Below, piece by piece: positions 44,001 to 53,699 of a stretch of DNA of 64,000 nt. Numbering within the stretch: position 1 is the stretch's first letter; each line of letters opens with the position of its first letter. The notes under the pieces are model-generated. The model was not told the DNA's origin and made no database searches. It saw only the letters and a list, made by a program, of their open reading frames with translations. The position numbers and the translations under genes are program-made. This DNA is from a gamma proteobacterium HIMB55 (lineage in GTDB: Bacteria > Pseudomonadota > Gammaproteobacteria > Pseudomonadales > Halieaceae): contig AGIF02000001.1 of NCBI GenBank assembly GCA_000227505.4, positions 1,260,035 through 1,324,034 of the forward strand, read 5' to 3'.

Positions 44001-44515
44001 TTCGATATTCCTGCCGCTTCCTCGATGTAAACCCGAAGGTCCTCAGGACGTGACTCGATCAAACGAGAGATCATGCCCTGCTCGATAATGGCGTAGCTTC
44101 GTGGCCCCAAACCAGTACCGAGGAAAAGATCGGTGATGTCGCGGCGACGGCATTTATTGCCGTTGAGAAAATAATCAGAGGTACCCTCGCGACTGACTAC
44201 CCTTCGGACTGAAATCTCATTATAAGCGGCGTATTCGCCCCCGACCTTACCCGTCGAGTTGTCAAATAGGAGTTCAATGGAGGCCTGCCCCACCGGCTGA
44301 CGGTGCGTCGTCCCGTTAAAAATGACGTCAGTCATGGACTCGCCGCGCAGCGTCTTCGCCGAGCTTTCTCCCATCACCCATCGGACGGCATCAATAATAT
44401 TGGACTTACCGCAGCCATTCGGGCCAACGACCGCACACATATTACTCGGCAGCGTTACCCGAGTCGGATCGACGAATGATTTAAAGCCTGCGAGAGAGAT
44501 CGACTTTAAGCGCAT
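41018..44515 (-). CDS. smc: Chromosome segregation protein Smc
   Basis: Structural maintenance of chromosomes ATPase, 1165 residues. Walker A GPNGCGKSNIIDAVRWVMG lies near residue 31; long coiled coils rich in Gln, Glu and Arg run on both sides of a hinge near residues 500-660; the C-terminal ATPase half has LLSGGEKAMTAIAL and Walker B FCMLDEVDAPLDDAN. Having a true Smc rather than MukB excludes Enterobacterales and Vibrionales and fits pseudomonad-like or Cellvibrionales lineages. Confidence 0.97.
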   Translation of the reverse strand: MRLKSISLAGFKSFVDPTRVTLPSNMCAVVGPNGCGKSNIIDAVRWVMGESSAKTLRGESMTDVIFNGTTHRQPVGQASIELLFDNSTGKVGGEYAAYNEISVRRVVSREGTSDYFLNGNKCRRRDITDLFLGTGLGPRSYAIIEQGMISRLIESRPEDLRVYIEEAAGISKYKERRRETENRMQRTLDNLDRLTDLREELERNLSHLKRQAQAAERYGEYKEQERELKAQLLVLQRQVQNSVASRAQREIDDFATERERYQAQVSSSMSEIESLRQQITDANASTSDLQGNFYALGSEVSRIEQTIKFAKQRRDSLARDLEQTLEGKQRELGLVDSDSQRLTELAEALASIEPTLAREREEVARVDTALAEAEKAAQTADGNWESFTQQAALPKQQVEVQQGRKANAERNLATLSQRLDRIKQELESLKGHQETVSLDAIVESLAEAEAAAMLQRDELEKSRQALSDSRDQLGQKREEQDELRRQSQVLAGQKASLEALQADAKDEQAQTEVNDWLDQVLAGEGIALLDLVSVETGYEAAADLVLGAWVSSMGANLQQLKSGSVQPPAGLSLVDAASADRNSDTSMLEHYVKGPAGIVDALAGVRVVATWQQAMAERAELTDGQSVVSQDGLWVGRSWMRSRTQTDAEQGMIARQGRLTEISEGLEKVSNDLAEVDEVLSTLRKQRADLEQAIDAQQEVLQAAQQKVVQLESQKRSLIAEQEQRQARESQLNQDLSDADVRVSEEQAVIEEATQMLGRARSQVASDETSREELEDQRQAARDTVRQCRQAKQQADVALNRSEVRHRELLTQREALAQSIERARQQLESYEQREASIRSEMPTEENPDREAQRELSELLEKRLGVEAQLTQARQGLSELESVLREREQTRMQAEQAVAGVQTRSEGSRLKLAETAVRVEQIDVALKELEATVEAVEASLPEDADESEWQVRVERIGAKIHRLGPINLAAIDETSRAEERKQYLDAQDDDLRTALETLQNAIKKIDKETRSRFKDTFDTVNAGFSELFPKVFGGGTACLEMTGDDLLDTGVAIMARPPGKKNSTIHLLSGGEKAMTAIALVFSIFQLNPAPFCMLDEVDAPLDDANVGRYARLVSEMSKKVQFVFITHNKITMEAAEQLMGVTMHEPGVSRLVTVDIEEAARLAAS

Positions 44516-44564
44516 TTACCCTAGTATCCCGGCGCAAACTCGCGCCACCGCTTTATTATTAAAA

Positions 44565-44580
44565 ACACTAGATGTAGTGT
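44565..44580. repeat. Perfect inverted repeat in the smc leader
   Basis: ACACTA-GATG-TAGTGT, a six-base perfect inverted repeat, lies 50-65 bases before the smc start in the 104-base gap after ccmI. A second short hairpin (GGCGC/GCGCC) is at 44531-44546. They may form an operator or part of the ccmI transcript end; no T-run is present. Confidence 0.35.
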
Positions 44581-44619
44581 ACCCACAAAGCGGAGCTAAC
44601 ACTATATGCAGAAGCGATC

Positions 44620-45822
44620 TTATTGAGAGATAGCGCGAATTGTGACCTTAGCCACGCTGTTACTGTCTACCAGAACACCGCGTAGCGCGCCTGTGAAACT
44701 TGCGTTATTGAGACCCGGCTGGCCACTGGGAGAGACTTGAACCTCGAGATCTACCTTTGCAAGCGCCGAAAGTTTCTGACCTGCCATGCTGTTCGCATCG
44801 GAGAGACTAACCGTTAGCGGCCAGCTATTCGCCGGTATCCGGGTCACCGCGGTGGGCATCCGTGCAGCACTTCCTGCTGGTCGCGCAATCACAAAAACGG
44901 TTTGCCCTGCGAGAGCGCTCTCGTCGACGCCTACTGGCAATGATACGGTGACCGTAACCGCGGCCTTTGTGGCCTCAGCCGCGGTTGTCTCAGAAACCAC
45001 CTCGGTTGCTCCTGCGGACGACAACCTAGACTCGGCTTCAGCGATAGCACTGATCATTAACTGGTGTCCTTCTGAACCCGGTATCTCTAAGTCCCTAAGT
45101 ACACGCATGTAACCGATCGCCTCTTGGTATCGTTCCGCCCCAAAAGAACCCATCGCCAGCGTCGCTAGCGCAGATTTTTGCCTTGGATCGCCGGCGAGCG
45201 CTTGTTCAGCGCGTTTACGAGCGCGCTCAGTTAAAACCTGCCCCTCTGCCACGAACTCAGCTTGCGCAGCCCGACCTAACACATCGGGCGCGTTTGGCGC
45301 CTCCGCTAGGATGGCTTCAAACCGTTCGAGAGCACCCGCAGCATTGCCGGTCGCAACATAGTACTCGCCCAGTAGAGACTGATAATCCAAGTTACCGGGC
45401 CTCTCGACAGACCGTGCTTCGATTCTAGCAATGAGTGCCGTCACGTCGGTGGGCGTGGCCTCATCAAGCGACGCAATCGACCGTGTAATTTGAACGTCCT
45501 CGTAAGCACCAAGCCGGTCATAAAGCACAATGGTCGCCAGGACGATAAGTCCAGCGAGTGCCACCTGATATCCGGGCCTCGAAGACGCAGAAGTAATGCT
45601 GTCAGCTTTTGCCTGCGCACTGTTCTCGGTCTCTTTATCGTCCCAGACCCGAAGTTGTGCATCTGAGAGCAATAGCTCGTCGCTGGTCTCCGTTCGACGC
45701 ACGGCCAGCCAGTCATCAACCGTCTCACCCTCGAGCTTTCGTCGCCATATCATTGGCAATCCAACGACGAATAAAGCCGCGAGTGCACAAAACGCCGTTA
45801 CGATAGGCCACAGTTCAGTCAT
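44620..45822 (-). CDS. ccmI: Cytochrome c maturation protein CcmI
   Basis: A 400-residue inner-membrane protein that presents apocytochrome c to the haem ligation machinery. Two N-terminal membrane helices (about 5-22 and 88-105) bracket a cytoplasmic loop with a leucine-zipper-like segment, followed by TPR repeats in the periplasm (about 145-250) and a C-terminal beta-rich domain (PVGVDESALAGQTVFVIARPAG). It overlaps ccmH by four bases and ends the ccm operon. Confidence 0.88.
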   Translation of the reverse strand: MTELWPIVTAFCALAALFVVGLPMIWRRKLEGETVDDWLAVRRTETSDELLLSDAQLRVWDDKETENSAQAKADSITSASSRPGYQVALAGLIVLATIVLYDRLGAYEDVQITRSIASLDEATPTDVTALIARIEARSVERPGNLDYQSLLGEYYVATGNAAGALERFEAILAEAPNAPDVLGRAAQAEFVAEGQVLTERARKRAEQALAGDPRQKSALATLAMGSFGAERYQEAIGYMRVLRDLEIPGSEGHQLMISAIAEAESRLSSAGATEVVSETTAAEATKAAVTVTVSLPVGVDESALAGQTVFVIARPAGSAARMPTAVTRIPANSWPLTVSLSDANSMAGQKLSALAKVDLEVQVSPSGQPGLNNASFTGALRGVLVDSNSVAKVTIRAISQ

Positions 45823-46283
45823 TTTGATTCTTCAGCGTATTTTTCGCGTAGTTCGCGAGCACGCGCCTCGTTGGATTCCACGGTGGACGCTTTGCGGTCA
45901 CCGCGAATCTGCAGCCACACAACAGTTAGCGCCATAAGAAGTAAAATTAACGGCGCAGACCAAAGCCAGAAGGTATTGTTATCGACACCGGGTCGGTAGC
46001 GAACGAACTCACCATAGCGATCCACCAAGTAGACAATAATCTCCTCATCGCTGGCGCCTGCCTCGAGCTGCTGGTGCACGATCGCTCGAAGATCACGTGA
46101 AATAGGTGCATTTGAGTCAGCAATATTCTGGTTTTGACATTTTGGACAGCGCAACTCCTGGCTCAAGGCTTTATAGCGAACCTCGAGCTCTGGTGTACTG
46201 AATTCATAGGTTTCGATCACTGCATTGGCGTTAAGCGACGCCAGAGGAATCAATAGAACCAGTAAAAGCCACCGTGCCATCAC
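45819..46283 (-). CDS. ccmH: Cytochrome c maturation protein CcmH
   Basis: A 154-residue thiol-redox protein that keeps the apocytochrome CXXCH cysteines reduced. It has a signal peptide, the motif LRCPKCQNQNIADSNAPISRDLR with Cys46 and Cys49, and a C-terminal membrane helix (about 104-122). This is the short CcmH without the fused TPR part, which is supplied by CcmI here. Confidence 0.95.
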   Translation of the reverse strand: MMARWLLLVLLIPLASLNANAVIETYEFSTPELEVRYKALSQELRCPKCQNQNIADSNAPISRDLRAIVHQQLEAGASDEEIIVYLVDRYGEFVRYRPGVDNNTFWLWSAPLILLLMALTVVWLQIRGDRKASTVESNEARARELREKYAEESK

Positions 46284-46795
46284 TCTGCCTCGAAAAAGGG
46301 TTGAAGTTGTTCTCGCCAGACCTGCTCATCGACAACACCGACATGACGGTGTCGAATCACACCTTTTGCGTCGATGACGTAGGTCTCAGGCGCACCATAG
46401 ACCCCAAGGTCGAGACCAAACTCACCGTTTTGATCAACGACGGTCTCCGAGTAGGGATTTCCTAGATCAACCAACCACTGTGATGCCTTCGCGGGCTCGT
46501 CTTTGTAATTTAGCCCGTAGATGGTAATGCCCTGCTCTGCCAATTCGAGCAAATAAGGATGCTCAACGCGACAGGAAAAACACCATGTAGCCCAGACATT
46601 GATCAATGCGGGGTTGCCCAGCCAGCCTTCTGCACTGCGCATATCGGTAGTATCAAGAACAGGCAAATTAAACGATGGAATGTTTTTACCGAGCCGAGCA
46701 GAGGGAAGCTCAGTCGGATCCAGAGTAAGCCCTCGAACCAGTAGGAGCACCAGGATTAGGAAGGCACCTAGCGGAAGAAACCGTTTAAGTAGCAA
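46280..46795 (-). CDS. ccmG: Thiol:disulfide interchange protein CcmG/DsbE
   Basis: A membrane-anchored thioredoxin-fold protein of 171 residues that reduces CcmH or apocytochrome c. The N-terminal helix (about 7-23) is followed by the active site WATWCFSCRVEHP with Cys72 and Cys75. The family usually has Pro and Thr between the cysteines (CPTC), so CFSC is an uncommon variant. It overlaps ccmF by 11 bases and ccmH by four. Confidence 0.93.
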   Translation of the reverse strand: MLLKRFLPLGAFLILVLLLVRGLTLDPTELPSARLGKNIPSFNLPVLDTTDMRSAEGWLGNPALINVWATWCFSCRVEHPYLLELAEQGITIYGLNYKDEPAKASQWLVDLGNPYSETVVDQNGEFGLDLGVYGAPETYVIDAKGVIRHRHVGVVDEQVWREQLQPFFEAE

Positions 46796-48758
46796 GTGCC
46801 TCGTCTCCCCTAACCGTTCGCCCGGCAGATACTCTCCGGTATCGTCGATCGAGCGCGGTCGTCAAACCGCCTAAACCTATCATCAATGCGCCAAACCAAA
46901 TCCAACGAATTAACGGCTTGTGCTGAACCCGCACGGACCAAGCGCCGTCACCTAGCGGTTCACCCAGCGCAATATAGAGATCCCGCATTGCGCCAGCGTC
47001 GATTGCCGCCTCAGTCATGATTTGACCGCTTGCCACATACCGTCGTTTCTCAGGCATGAGACTTGATAATGACTCACCATCATAGGTAACGGCAAAGACA
47101 CCTCGATCTGCGGCGTAATTTGGCCCCTCAACAACGACAAGCTCGGTAAGCTCGAAGGTATATCCATTTAATTCAACGGTGTCCCCGGCCTCCATCCGCA
47201 AGTCCCGCTCAGCGCTGAACTGAGTAACAAACACGGCACCGACAATCGTTAACGCAAAGCCCGCATGAGCCGAAAGCATGCCTAAATAAGAAGGTGTAAG
47301 CCTCGCCATCACCGCCGTCGCAGAGCTGACGCCGCGCATGCGCTGCTGGAAATCACGCACCAAACCAATGACCAACCAACCAGCCAGCAACACAGCCAGC
47401 GAAGCCCAAACATTCACCTCACCAACACCCAAGTACGGTGCGACGATTGCAACAGCGAGACAAACTGCGCCCGGCAACATTAATTCGCTGAGCCACCGCT
47501 TCGATGAGTCTGACTTCCAGCGCGAAATCGGGCCGATCGCCATGAAGGGCGCAAGCAACGCCATGGCGGGCACGAATACGGCATTAAAATACGGGGGACC
47601 GACGGAGTATTTGCCCTGCCCTAGCGCATCCATAAGAAGTGGAAACAATGTACCCAGCAAAACGACAATCGCGGAAACCGCAAAGATCAGATTGTTTGCG
47701 AGCAGTAAGGACTCTCGAGACTCGAGTCGATAATTGATGGGGCTGGCAACCGTGGGCGCGCGGAACGCATAGAGGGTTAATGACCCGCCGACGACCAAGA
47801 CCAAAAAGACCAATATAAACAAGCCACGTTCAGGATCGGCTGCGAAGGCGTGTACCGAGGTTAAAACGCCTGAGCGAACCAAAAATGTACCCAGAAGCGA
47901 AAGTGAGAAGGCCGAAATCGCAAGCAGGACGGTCCACGACCTGAATAATCCACGCTTTTCAGTCACAGCGAGGCTATGGATAAGGGCCGTACCGACCAGC
48001 CATGGCATAAACGATGCATTCTCTACCGGATCCCAAAACCACCAACCGCCCCAACCCAGCTCGTAGTAGGCCCACCAGCTGCCCAGCATGATGCCGAGCG
48101 TTAAAAACGCCCACGCCACGTTGGTCCATGGCCGTGACCATTTAGCCCAGGCCGCATCCAAACGGCCGCCCATCAACGCTGCTACCGCAAAGGCAAACGG
48201 TACGGCGAGTCCCACATAGCCCATATACAGAAGTGGGGGATGGATGATGAGACCGGGATCCTGAAGGAGCGGATTTAGATCATTACCCTCTGCCGCTACG
48301 CCCGGCAGCAACCGCTCAAACGGGTTCGAGGTGAATAGTGAGAAGGCAATAAACCCCACTGCAATGAGACCGAGAACACTCAAAACTCTTGCAAGCACAA
48401 CTAACGGCAGTCCTCGACTCGCGACGGCAACTGCCAACGCCCAAGCACCGAGAATCCACACCCACAGCAACAAAGAACCCTCGTGGTTACCCCATACTGC
48501 TGAAAACTTATAAATCTGAGGCAGCAACGAATTGGAATTACTCGCAACGACCTTGACCGAGAAATCATCCTGCAAGAACACAACCGTCAAGCACGCGAAC
48601 GCAATGCTGAGAAAGACAAAGAGGCCGGCCGCTAAACTTGGTGCTAAATTCATCGCCCAGCGCTGACCGCGCCAAGCACCGGCCATAGGCACCACCCCTA
48701 GAAGTGTGGCTAGGCACAAAGCAATAATGAGGGCAATTTGTCCTGCCTCTGGTATCAC
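46785..48758 (-). CDS. ccmF: Haem lyase CcmF
   Basis: A 657-residue polytopic membrane protein with about fifteen helices that attaches haem to apocytochrome c. The WWD haem-handling motif is visible as [25 protein letters not shown] near residue 230, and conserved histidines flank it ([10 protein letters not shown], and [11 protein letters not shown]). It overlaps ccmE by four bases. Confidence 0.97.
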   Translation of the reverse strand: MIPEAGQIALIIALCLATLLGVVPMAGAWRGQRWAMNLAPSLAAGLFVFLSIAFACLTVVFLQDDFSVKVVASNSNSLLPQIYKFSAVWGNHEGSLLLWVWILGAWALAVAVASRGLPLVVLARVLSVLGLIAVGFIAFSLFTSNPFERLLPGVAAEGNDLNPLLQDPGLIIHPPLLYMGYVGLAVPFAFAVAALMGGRLDAAWAKWSRPWTNVAWAFLTLGIMLGSWWAYYELGWGGWWFWDPVENASFMPWLVGTALIHSLAVTEKRGLFRSWTVLLAISAFSLSLLGTFLVRSGVLTSVHAFAADPERGLFILVFLVLVVGGSLTLYAFRAPTVASPINYRLESRESLLLANNLIFAVSAIVVLLGTLFPLLMDALGQGKYSVGPPYFNAVFVPAMALLAPFMAIGPISRWKSDSSKRWLSELMLPGAVCLAVAIVAPYLGVGEVNVWASLAVLLAGWLVIGLVRDFQQRMRGVSSATAVMARLTPSYLGMLSAHAGFALTIVGAVFVTQFSAERDLRMEAGDTVELNGYTFELTELVVVEGPNYAADRGVFAVTYDGESLSSLMPEKRRYVASGQIMTEAAIDAGAMRDLYIALGEPLGDGAWSVRVQHKPLIRWIWFGALMIGLGGLTTALDRRYRRVSAGRTVRGDEALAT

Positions 48759-49198
48759 TCCGACGCTCCCCCTGCATTGGCCTTTTCAAGCGCCTCTGCC
48801 ACCTCAGGCGGCATGTAATTCTCGTCGTGCTTGGCAAGAACTTCACTGGCGGTAACCACACCGTCAGCACCGAGGACTCCCGTTGCGACAACGCCCTCTC
48901 CCTCTGCGAAGAGGTCAGGCAAAATACCATCGTAGGTCACGGTGACCGAATGAACGAAATCGGTGACCTCAAAGCGGGTCTCCAGTCGATCCGAGGCCCG
49001 CTCAACACTGCCCTCGACAACCATCCCGCCCACTCGAAGTTTGCGATCGATTGGTGCTTCGCCCGAGGCAACCTCGGAAGGCGAATAAAACAGATTAATG
49101 TTGCCACTTAGCGCGTATGCAATTAGTCCTATCGTGGCGCTCGATAGCACCACAATAGCCAGTGCAACCATTAACCGTTGCTTACGTTTGGGGTGCAT
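48755..49198 (-). CDS. ccmE: Haem chaperone CcmE
   Basis: Periplasmic haem carrier that binds haem covalently through His124 in [14 protein letters not shown] chose the ATG at 49196-49198, which gives 147 residues starting [12 protein letters not shown], matching the family; a start nine codons earlier lies deeper in ccmD. One N-terminal membrane helix, then the beta-barrel domain. It overlaps ccmD by 17 bases. Confidence 0.94.
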   Translation of the reverse strand: MHPKRKQRLMVALAIVVLSSATIGLIAYALSGNINLFYSPSEVASGEAPIDRKLRVGGMVVEGSVERASDRLETRFEVTDFVHSVTVTYDGILPDLFAEGEGVVATGVLGADGVVTASEVLAKHDENYMPPEVAEALEKANAGGASE

Positions 49199-49415
49199 CG
49201 ACCACCTCGCGGGCCTGGTGGCCATTTTCTGTACTCACTGATTGCGAGGATTGTCGCGCAGACGCTCGTCTAATCTCGCCTTGCAATTGCCGAGTAGCCA
49301 TAATTGGCCTTGCAAGAATGATCATCACGACCACAAGCGTAATCGCGTAGGCACTCCAGACATAGGGGCCGTGTCCACCCATAGCTATGGCATCAGAGAA
49401 AGAATCGAATTGCAT
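49182..49415 (-). CDS. ccmD: Cytochrome c maturation protein CcmD
   Basis: A 77-residue small membrane protein that helps release holo-CcmE from CcmABC. The family pattern is visible: an N-terminal [18 protein letters not shown] followed by one membrane helix (about 23-40) and a charged tail. It starts one base after ccmC and overlaps ccmE. Confidence 0.88.
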   Translation of the reverse strand: MQFDSFSDAIAMGGHGPYVWSAYAITLVVVMIILARPIMATRQLQGEIRRASARQSSQSVSTENGHQAREVVDAPQT

Positions 49416-49416
49416 G

Positions 49417-50151
49417 TTAGTGCGCCAGCCTCTTTATCAACCAGGATGATCTTGCGTGCTCTTCAGTCAGCATTTGCCGCAAATTGAGCATCATTAACAG
49501 CGCAAAAAGCGCGTAGAAAGTGACGATCATACCGAGCAATGGATACAGCATTGAGGCGTCTATAGCTGACTCCCCGGTGAACTTAATCGAAGCAGGCTGA
49601 TGCAGCGAGTACCACCAATCGACAGACTTGTAGATGATTGGAATGTTCACGGTACCCACAAGGCTCAGAATTGCGCAGGCGCGTGCGGCAACGGCCTTGT
49701 TCTCGTAGGCCTGAAACAGTGCGATGACACCAACGTAAAGGAAAAAGAGAATGAGCATCGAGGTCACACGCGCATCCCACACCCACCAGGCACCCCAAGT
49801 GGGCTTACCCCAGATGGCACCTGTTATCAGGGCAACGGCTGTAAAAGCAGCACCGATCGGAGCCGCAGCTCGCATTGCCGTGTCCGCAAGTTTAATGCGC
49901 CACACCAGACTCACGAGTCCGGCGAAGGCCATCACGTAGTAGCCAGCAAGTGACACAACCGCCGTCGGCACATGGATGTAGATAATTCGATAGGAGTCAC
50001 CCTGTTTGTAGTCCGTCGGCGCGTATAACAGTCCCCAGATACTGCCAACCACGAGGGCGAGCAGAGTAAGCGGTAGCAACCACGGAATAACACGATCACA
50101 AAATCGGTATACCCAAGGCGGAGAGCCAAATTGATGAATAATGCGCCACAT
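49417..50151 (-). CDS. ccmC: Haem exporter permease CcmC
   Basis: A 244-residue membrane protein with six helices that loads haem onto CcmE. The WWD motif is TWGAWWVWDARVTSMLILF near residue 122, with conserved histidines in YIHVPTAVVS and WWYSLHQPASIK. Located between ccmB and ccmD as usual. Confidence 0.96.
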   Translation of the reverse strand: MWRIIHQFGSPPWVYRFCDRVIPWLLPLTLLALVVGSIWGLLYAPTDYKQGDSYRIIYIHVPTAVVSLAGYYVMAFAGLVSLVWRIKLADTAMRAAAPIGAAFTAVALITGAIWGKPTWGAWWVWDARVTSMLILFFLYVGVIALFQAYENKAVAARACAILSLVGTVNIPIIYKSVDWWYSLHQPASIKFTGESAIDASMLYPLLGMIVTFYALFALLMMLNLRQMLTEEHARSSWLIKRLAH

Positions 50152-50188
50152 AATCGAAGTATATAGGGTAAATCCAGTAAAAGGAGCG

Positions 50189-50920
50189 TCAGAGCTCCAA
50201 AGACACTCTCAGCCCTGCCGCGATCGCCACAGGGGCTAACACGAGACCGCCGGTGACACCTGCTCCCAACAGCGCGAGCGCCACCATGGGATCGCCCTGG
50301 CTAGTTGCCTCTTCGAGCGCACGCGTGCCTGCAATTAAAATGGGGACATATAAGGGCAGAATCAAGAGCGCGAGCAGAATACCGCCTCGCTGAATACCGA
50401 CAGTCAGCGCAGCACCAACACCGCCCAGCAACAACATGATAAGCGTGCCCATGAGTAGGCTAGCGATTAGCGTAGGTGCTGCCTCCAATGGAAAACCGAG
50501 CATGAGCCCGAATAACGGTGAAACAAGACTCAAGATGACACCACTTGCTAGCCACGAGGCCAGGAGCTGTGGCACGACGGCAACCGCCAGCGGCAGAGGC
50601 GCCATCGCTAGCTGCTCCAAACTACCATCCTCAAAATCATCAACAAAGAGGCGCATGCAAATCATTAGATTTGCGAGTAATGCCACAACCCAAAGGATAC
50701 CGGGCGCCAAGATCGCCAGCTGTTCTGGATCGGGGCCCAATCCTAGAGGGAATAGAATAACGACGAGTAAGAAAAACAAGAGCGGGTTCACAATCTCTCC
50801 AGGGGAAGCGATGAGTAAACCCAGATGTCTGCGAGTCTGAACCCAAAGGAACTTGGTGACGTCGAGCTCGCCAGAGTGACTCGGCACCTTACCCGCCTTG
50901 TTGCTCGCCTCACTCACCAC
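50189..50920 (-). CDS. ccmB: Haem exporter permease CcmB
   Basis: A 243-residue ABC permease with about six helices that forms the CcmABCD complex. After a soluble N-terminus come the family blocks PLLFFLLVVILFPLG and LFVDDFEDGSLEQLAMAPLPL. The start overlaps the ccmA stop by 11 bases; the extended N-terminus (about 20 residues more than E. coli CcmB) may mean a later start. Confidence 0.92.
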   Translation of the reverse strand: MVSEASNKAGKVPSHSGELDVTKFLWVQTRRHLGLLIASPGEIVNPLLFFLLVVILFPLGLGPDPEQLAILAPGILWVVALLANLMICMRLFVDDFEDGSLEQLAMAPLPLAVAVVPQLLASWLASGVILSLVSPLFGLMLGFPLEAAPTLIASLLMGTLIMLLLGGVGAALTVGIQRGGILLALLILPLYVPILIAGTRALEEATSQGDPMVALALLGAGVTGGLVLAPVAIAAGLRVSLEL

Positions 50921-51512
50921 TGAATTGCTCCACGTCGATGACGTTCAACTTGTCACCTAAATTTGCTGGCTGGTGACTAGTGAATACAACGGCGCCACCG
51001 GCTTGAGCATGTTCGATGAAGCGTTCCTCCAAAACCTTGATGCCGTGAGAATCTAGGGCCGTAAATGGCTCATCGAGCAACCATAGTCGACCATTGGGCA
51101 GAAATAAGCGCGCTAATGCCACCCGTCGCTTTTGACCCGCCGACAGCCTGCCGGCTTTAGCCTCCTCGTAGCCTCGCAGTTGCACTCGCGCGAGCGCCTC
51201 GTCCACCTCAACGCTTGTGGGCATTCCCATACCCGAGGGATGGGATAGCAAATTGTCCCGAGCAGATAAGGCAGATTTCAATGCTGTTGCGTGGCCTGCG
51301 TACAGAACGTCATCGCAACGATCTATAGAGCCAAAGACCTCAACACGCGCAAGGCCCGCCATCGCACGCAACAGCGACGTTTTTCCTACACCGTTACCAC
51401 CACGTAACTGCCAGATTTCACCCGACTTCACGGCGAGGTCCACGCCGCGCAATAACTGGCGTAGCCCCTTATTTATACTGACATCACTGACTGACAGTAA
51501 TGTCTCGCTCAC
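50910..51512 (-). CDS. ccmA: Haem exporter ATP-binding protein CcmA
   Basis: ABC ATPase that drives release of holo-CcmE. It has 200 residues, Walker [19 protein letters not shown] near 37-54, signature [14 protein letters not shown] and Walker [13 protein letters not shown]. It is the first ccm gene and its start overlaps the ttcA stop by four bases, so ccm translation is coupled to ttcA. Confidence 0.95.
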   Translation of the reverse strand: MSETLLSVSDVSINKGLRQLLRGVDLAVKSGEIWQLRGGNGVGKTSLLRAMAGLARVEVFGSIDRCDDVLYAGHATALKSALSARDNLLSHPSGMGMPTSVEVDEALARVQLRGYEEAKAGRLSAGQKRRVALARLFLPNGRLWLLDEPFTALDSHGIKVLEERFIEHAQAGGAVVFTSHQPANLGDKLNVIDVEQFSGE

Positions 51513-52426
51513 AATGACACCGTTTTAATGAGCGGGAGTGAGGCGTCGGCGTCACTCTCGCGTTGCAGCGACAGCGTCTCAAAATCAAACAGCTCTCTAT
51601 CCGCTAGTTGCGAAGGCGACACATTACTGAGTGATTTGAAAATCGTTTCGGTGCGACCCGGGAACTCTCTCTCCCACTCACGGAGCATCTTCTTGATTTC
51701 AACTCGCTGCAGGTTTTCCTGAGAGCCACAGAGATTGCAGGGAATGATGGGAAAGTCTTGCTGCGCTGCGTAGTGCTCGATATCGCTTTCTTTGCAGTAT
51801 GCAAGCGGCCGAATAACGATGTTTTGTTTGTCATCGCTCAGTAGCTTTGGCGGCATCGCCTTCAGCTTCCCACCAAAGAACATATTGAGAAAGAGTGTCT
51901 CCACTATGTCGTCGCGATGGTGCCCCAACGCGATTTTGTGAGCACCAATCTGTTCTGCGAACCCGTACAGCGTGCCGCGGCGCAACCGGCTGCAGAGCCC
52001 GCAGGTTGTTTTCCCCTCAGGGATAACGGAGCGCACCACACTGTAGGTATCACGCTCCAAAATGTAGTACGGCACGCCCATTGCCTCGAGATACTCGGGC
52101 AGAATGTGCTCGGGGAAACCCGGCTGCTTTTGATCTAGATTGACAGCAATAATTTCAAAATCGATGGGCGCGCTGCGCTGCAGATGGAGCAAAATATCCA
52201 GCATGGTGTAGGAGTCTTTACCCCCAGACAGACACACCATCACGCGATCGCCTGCCTCGATCATGTTGAAGTCGGCAATAGCCTGCCCCGTAAGCCGTCG
52301 AAGCCGCTTTCGCAGTTTATTCTGGTTGTAAGAGGCCTTGCGCGGATCACCGGAAGGCGATTGGCTTGAGGCTGGCGCCGCCCCACTGGGCAGGTGCTCT
52401 TGAACCGGGTTACTAGGCTGAGGCAT
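51509..52426 (-). CDS. ttcA: tRNA-cytidine(32) 2-sulfurtransferase TtcA
   Basis: Thiolates cytidine 32 in tRNA. The 305-residue protein has the PP-loop [13 protein letters not shown] (67-72 core), the Fe-S cysteines in [13 protein letters not shown] and a further [12 protein letters not shown]. The first 40 residues are a low-complexity extension. It is divergent from mdh across 201 bases and precedes ccmA without a gap. Confidence 0.95.
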   Translation of the reverse strand: MPQPSNPVQEHLPSGAAPASSQSPSGDPRKASYNQNKLRKRLRRLTGQAIADFNMIEAGDRVMVCLSGGKDSYTMLDILLHLQRSAPIDFEIIAVNLDQKQPGFPEHILPEYLEAMGVPYYILERDTYSVVRSVIPEGKTTCGLCSRLRRGTLYGFAEQIGAHKIALGHHRDDIVETLFLNMFFGGKLKAMPPKLLSDDKQNIVIRPLAYCKESDIEHYAAQQDFPIIPCNLCGSQENLQRVEIKKMLREWEREFPGRTETIFKSLSNVSPSQLADRELFDFETLSLQRESDADASLPLIKTVSL

Positions 52427-52627
52427 GCGGAAATCGTCGCGTCAAAACGCGGATCATAATTGTCCCCGTCGCACATCGCAAAATTAGCGAACTGAATACA
52501 GGTAATTGGACGATAAAACGTACTTGCAGTTTGCCGCCGAGAGCACGAGAATTCGCGTCGCAACTTTGTCCATATCCGCATTTTTGACAAACAGCGGTCT
52601 GGGGCCCGTCTATCCAAGGAGATCTAC

Positions 52628-53608
52628 ATGAAGACACCTGTAACAGTTACTGTAACCGGCGCGGCCGGACAAATTGGTTATGCTCTGCTTTTCCGCATTG
52701 CATCAGGTGCAATGTTGGGTAACGACCAACCTGTAAAGCTCAATCTGCTGGATATTACGCCCGCACTGGATGCGCTCGAAGGCGTGAAAATGGAGCTGGA
52801 TGACTGCGCGTTCCCACTGCTTGCAGGTATCACTTGTAGCGATGACCCGAATATCGCCTTTGCCGATGCTGACTACGCCCTACTCGTTGGAGCGCGACCC
52901 CGTGGGCCTGGCATGGAGCGTAAGGACCTGCTTGAAGCGAACGCCGCCATCTTCTCTGCTCAAGGTAAAGCGATGAACGCCGTCGCTAGCAGAGGCATCA
53001 AGGTGCTTGTTGTGGGTAACCCAGCAAACACAAACGCTTTGATCGCCATGCACAACGCACCGGATATTTCCGGCAGCCAGTTCACAGCAATGACTCGCCT
53101 TGATCACAATCGTGCGATCACGCAGATCGCGCAGAAAACGGGCGTTGTGAATACGGACGTCACCAATATGACAATCTGGGGCAACCACTCGGCGACACAG
53201 TACCCTGACCTCTTTAACGCACGAATCAAGGGGCAGTCGGCCATCGAATTGGTTGATCAGGCTTGGTACGAAAATGACTTCATTCCAACGGTGCAGCAGC
53301 GTGGTGCGGCCATCATCAAAGCGCGTGGTGCGTCCTCGGCCGCTTCAGCAGCGAACGCTGCCATCGACCACATGCGCACATGGGCGCTAGGTACAACTGA
53401 CAATGATTGGACCTCCATGGGCATCTTGTCCACCGGTGCGTACGGTGTCCCAGAGGGCTTGATTTACTCCTTCCCATGCACTTGTGTCGACGGTCAATAC
53501 ACTGTGGTAGAAGGTGCAGAAGTAAACGAATTCAGTCGCGCAAAAATGGACGCAACCGCTCAGGAGCTAAGTGAAGAGCGCGATGCAGTAAGACACCTAC
53601 TGGGTTGA
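52628..53608 (+). CDS. mdh: Malate dehydrogenase
   Basis: NAD-dependent malate dehydrogenase of the long (326-residue) type found in many non-enteric Proteobacteria, unlike the 312-residue E. coli form. Nucleotide-binding GAAGQIG at 11-17, the arginine pair in [24 protein letters not shown] and the catalytic histidine in [11 protein letters not shown] are present. A good AGGAG lies seven bases before the ATG. It forms its own transcription unit and completes the TCA set of the window. Confidence 0.97.
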   Translation: MKTPVTVTVTGAAGQIGYALLFRIASGAMLGNDQPVKLNLLDITPALDALEGVKMELDDCAFPLLAGITCSDDPNIAFADADYALLVGARPRGPGMERKDLLEANAAIFSAQGKAMNAVASRGIKVLVVGNPANTNALIAMHNAPDISGSQFTAMTRLDHNRAITQIAQKTGVVNTDVTNMTIWGNHSATQYPDLFNARIKGQSAIELVDQAWYENDFIPTVQQRGAAIIKARGASSAASAANAAIDHMRTWALGTTDNDWTSMGILSTGAYGVPEGLIYSFPCTCVDGQYTVVEGAEVNEFSRAKMDATAQELSEERDAVRHLLG

Positions 53609-53626
53609 GCCTGAACACATCAGCAC

Positions 53627-53651
53627 GAAGGCGCGTGGTTATCGCGCCTTC
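53627..53651 (+). terminator. Terminator-like hairpin after mdh
   Basis: GAAGGCGCG (53627-53635) and CGCGCCTTC (53643-53651) form a perfect nine-base stem with a seven-base loop, 18 bases after the mdh stop. The following bases are only weakly T-rich, so termination may be partial. Confidence 0.7.
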
Positions 53652-53699
53652 GCTGCTTGTTTAAACCTCAGAAAACAATCATTTAGCAATAGTAATTAC

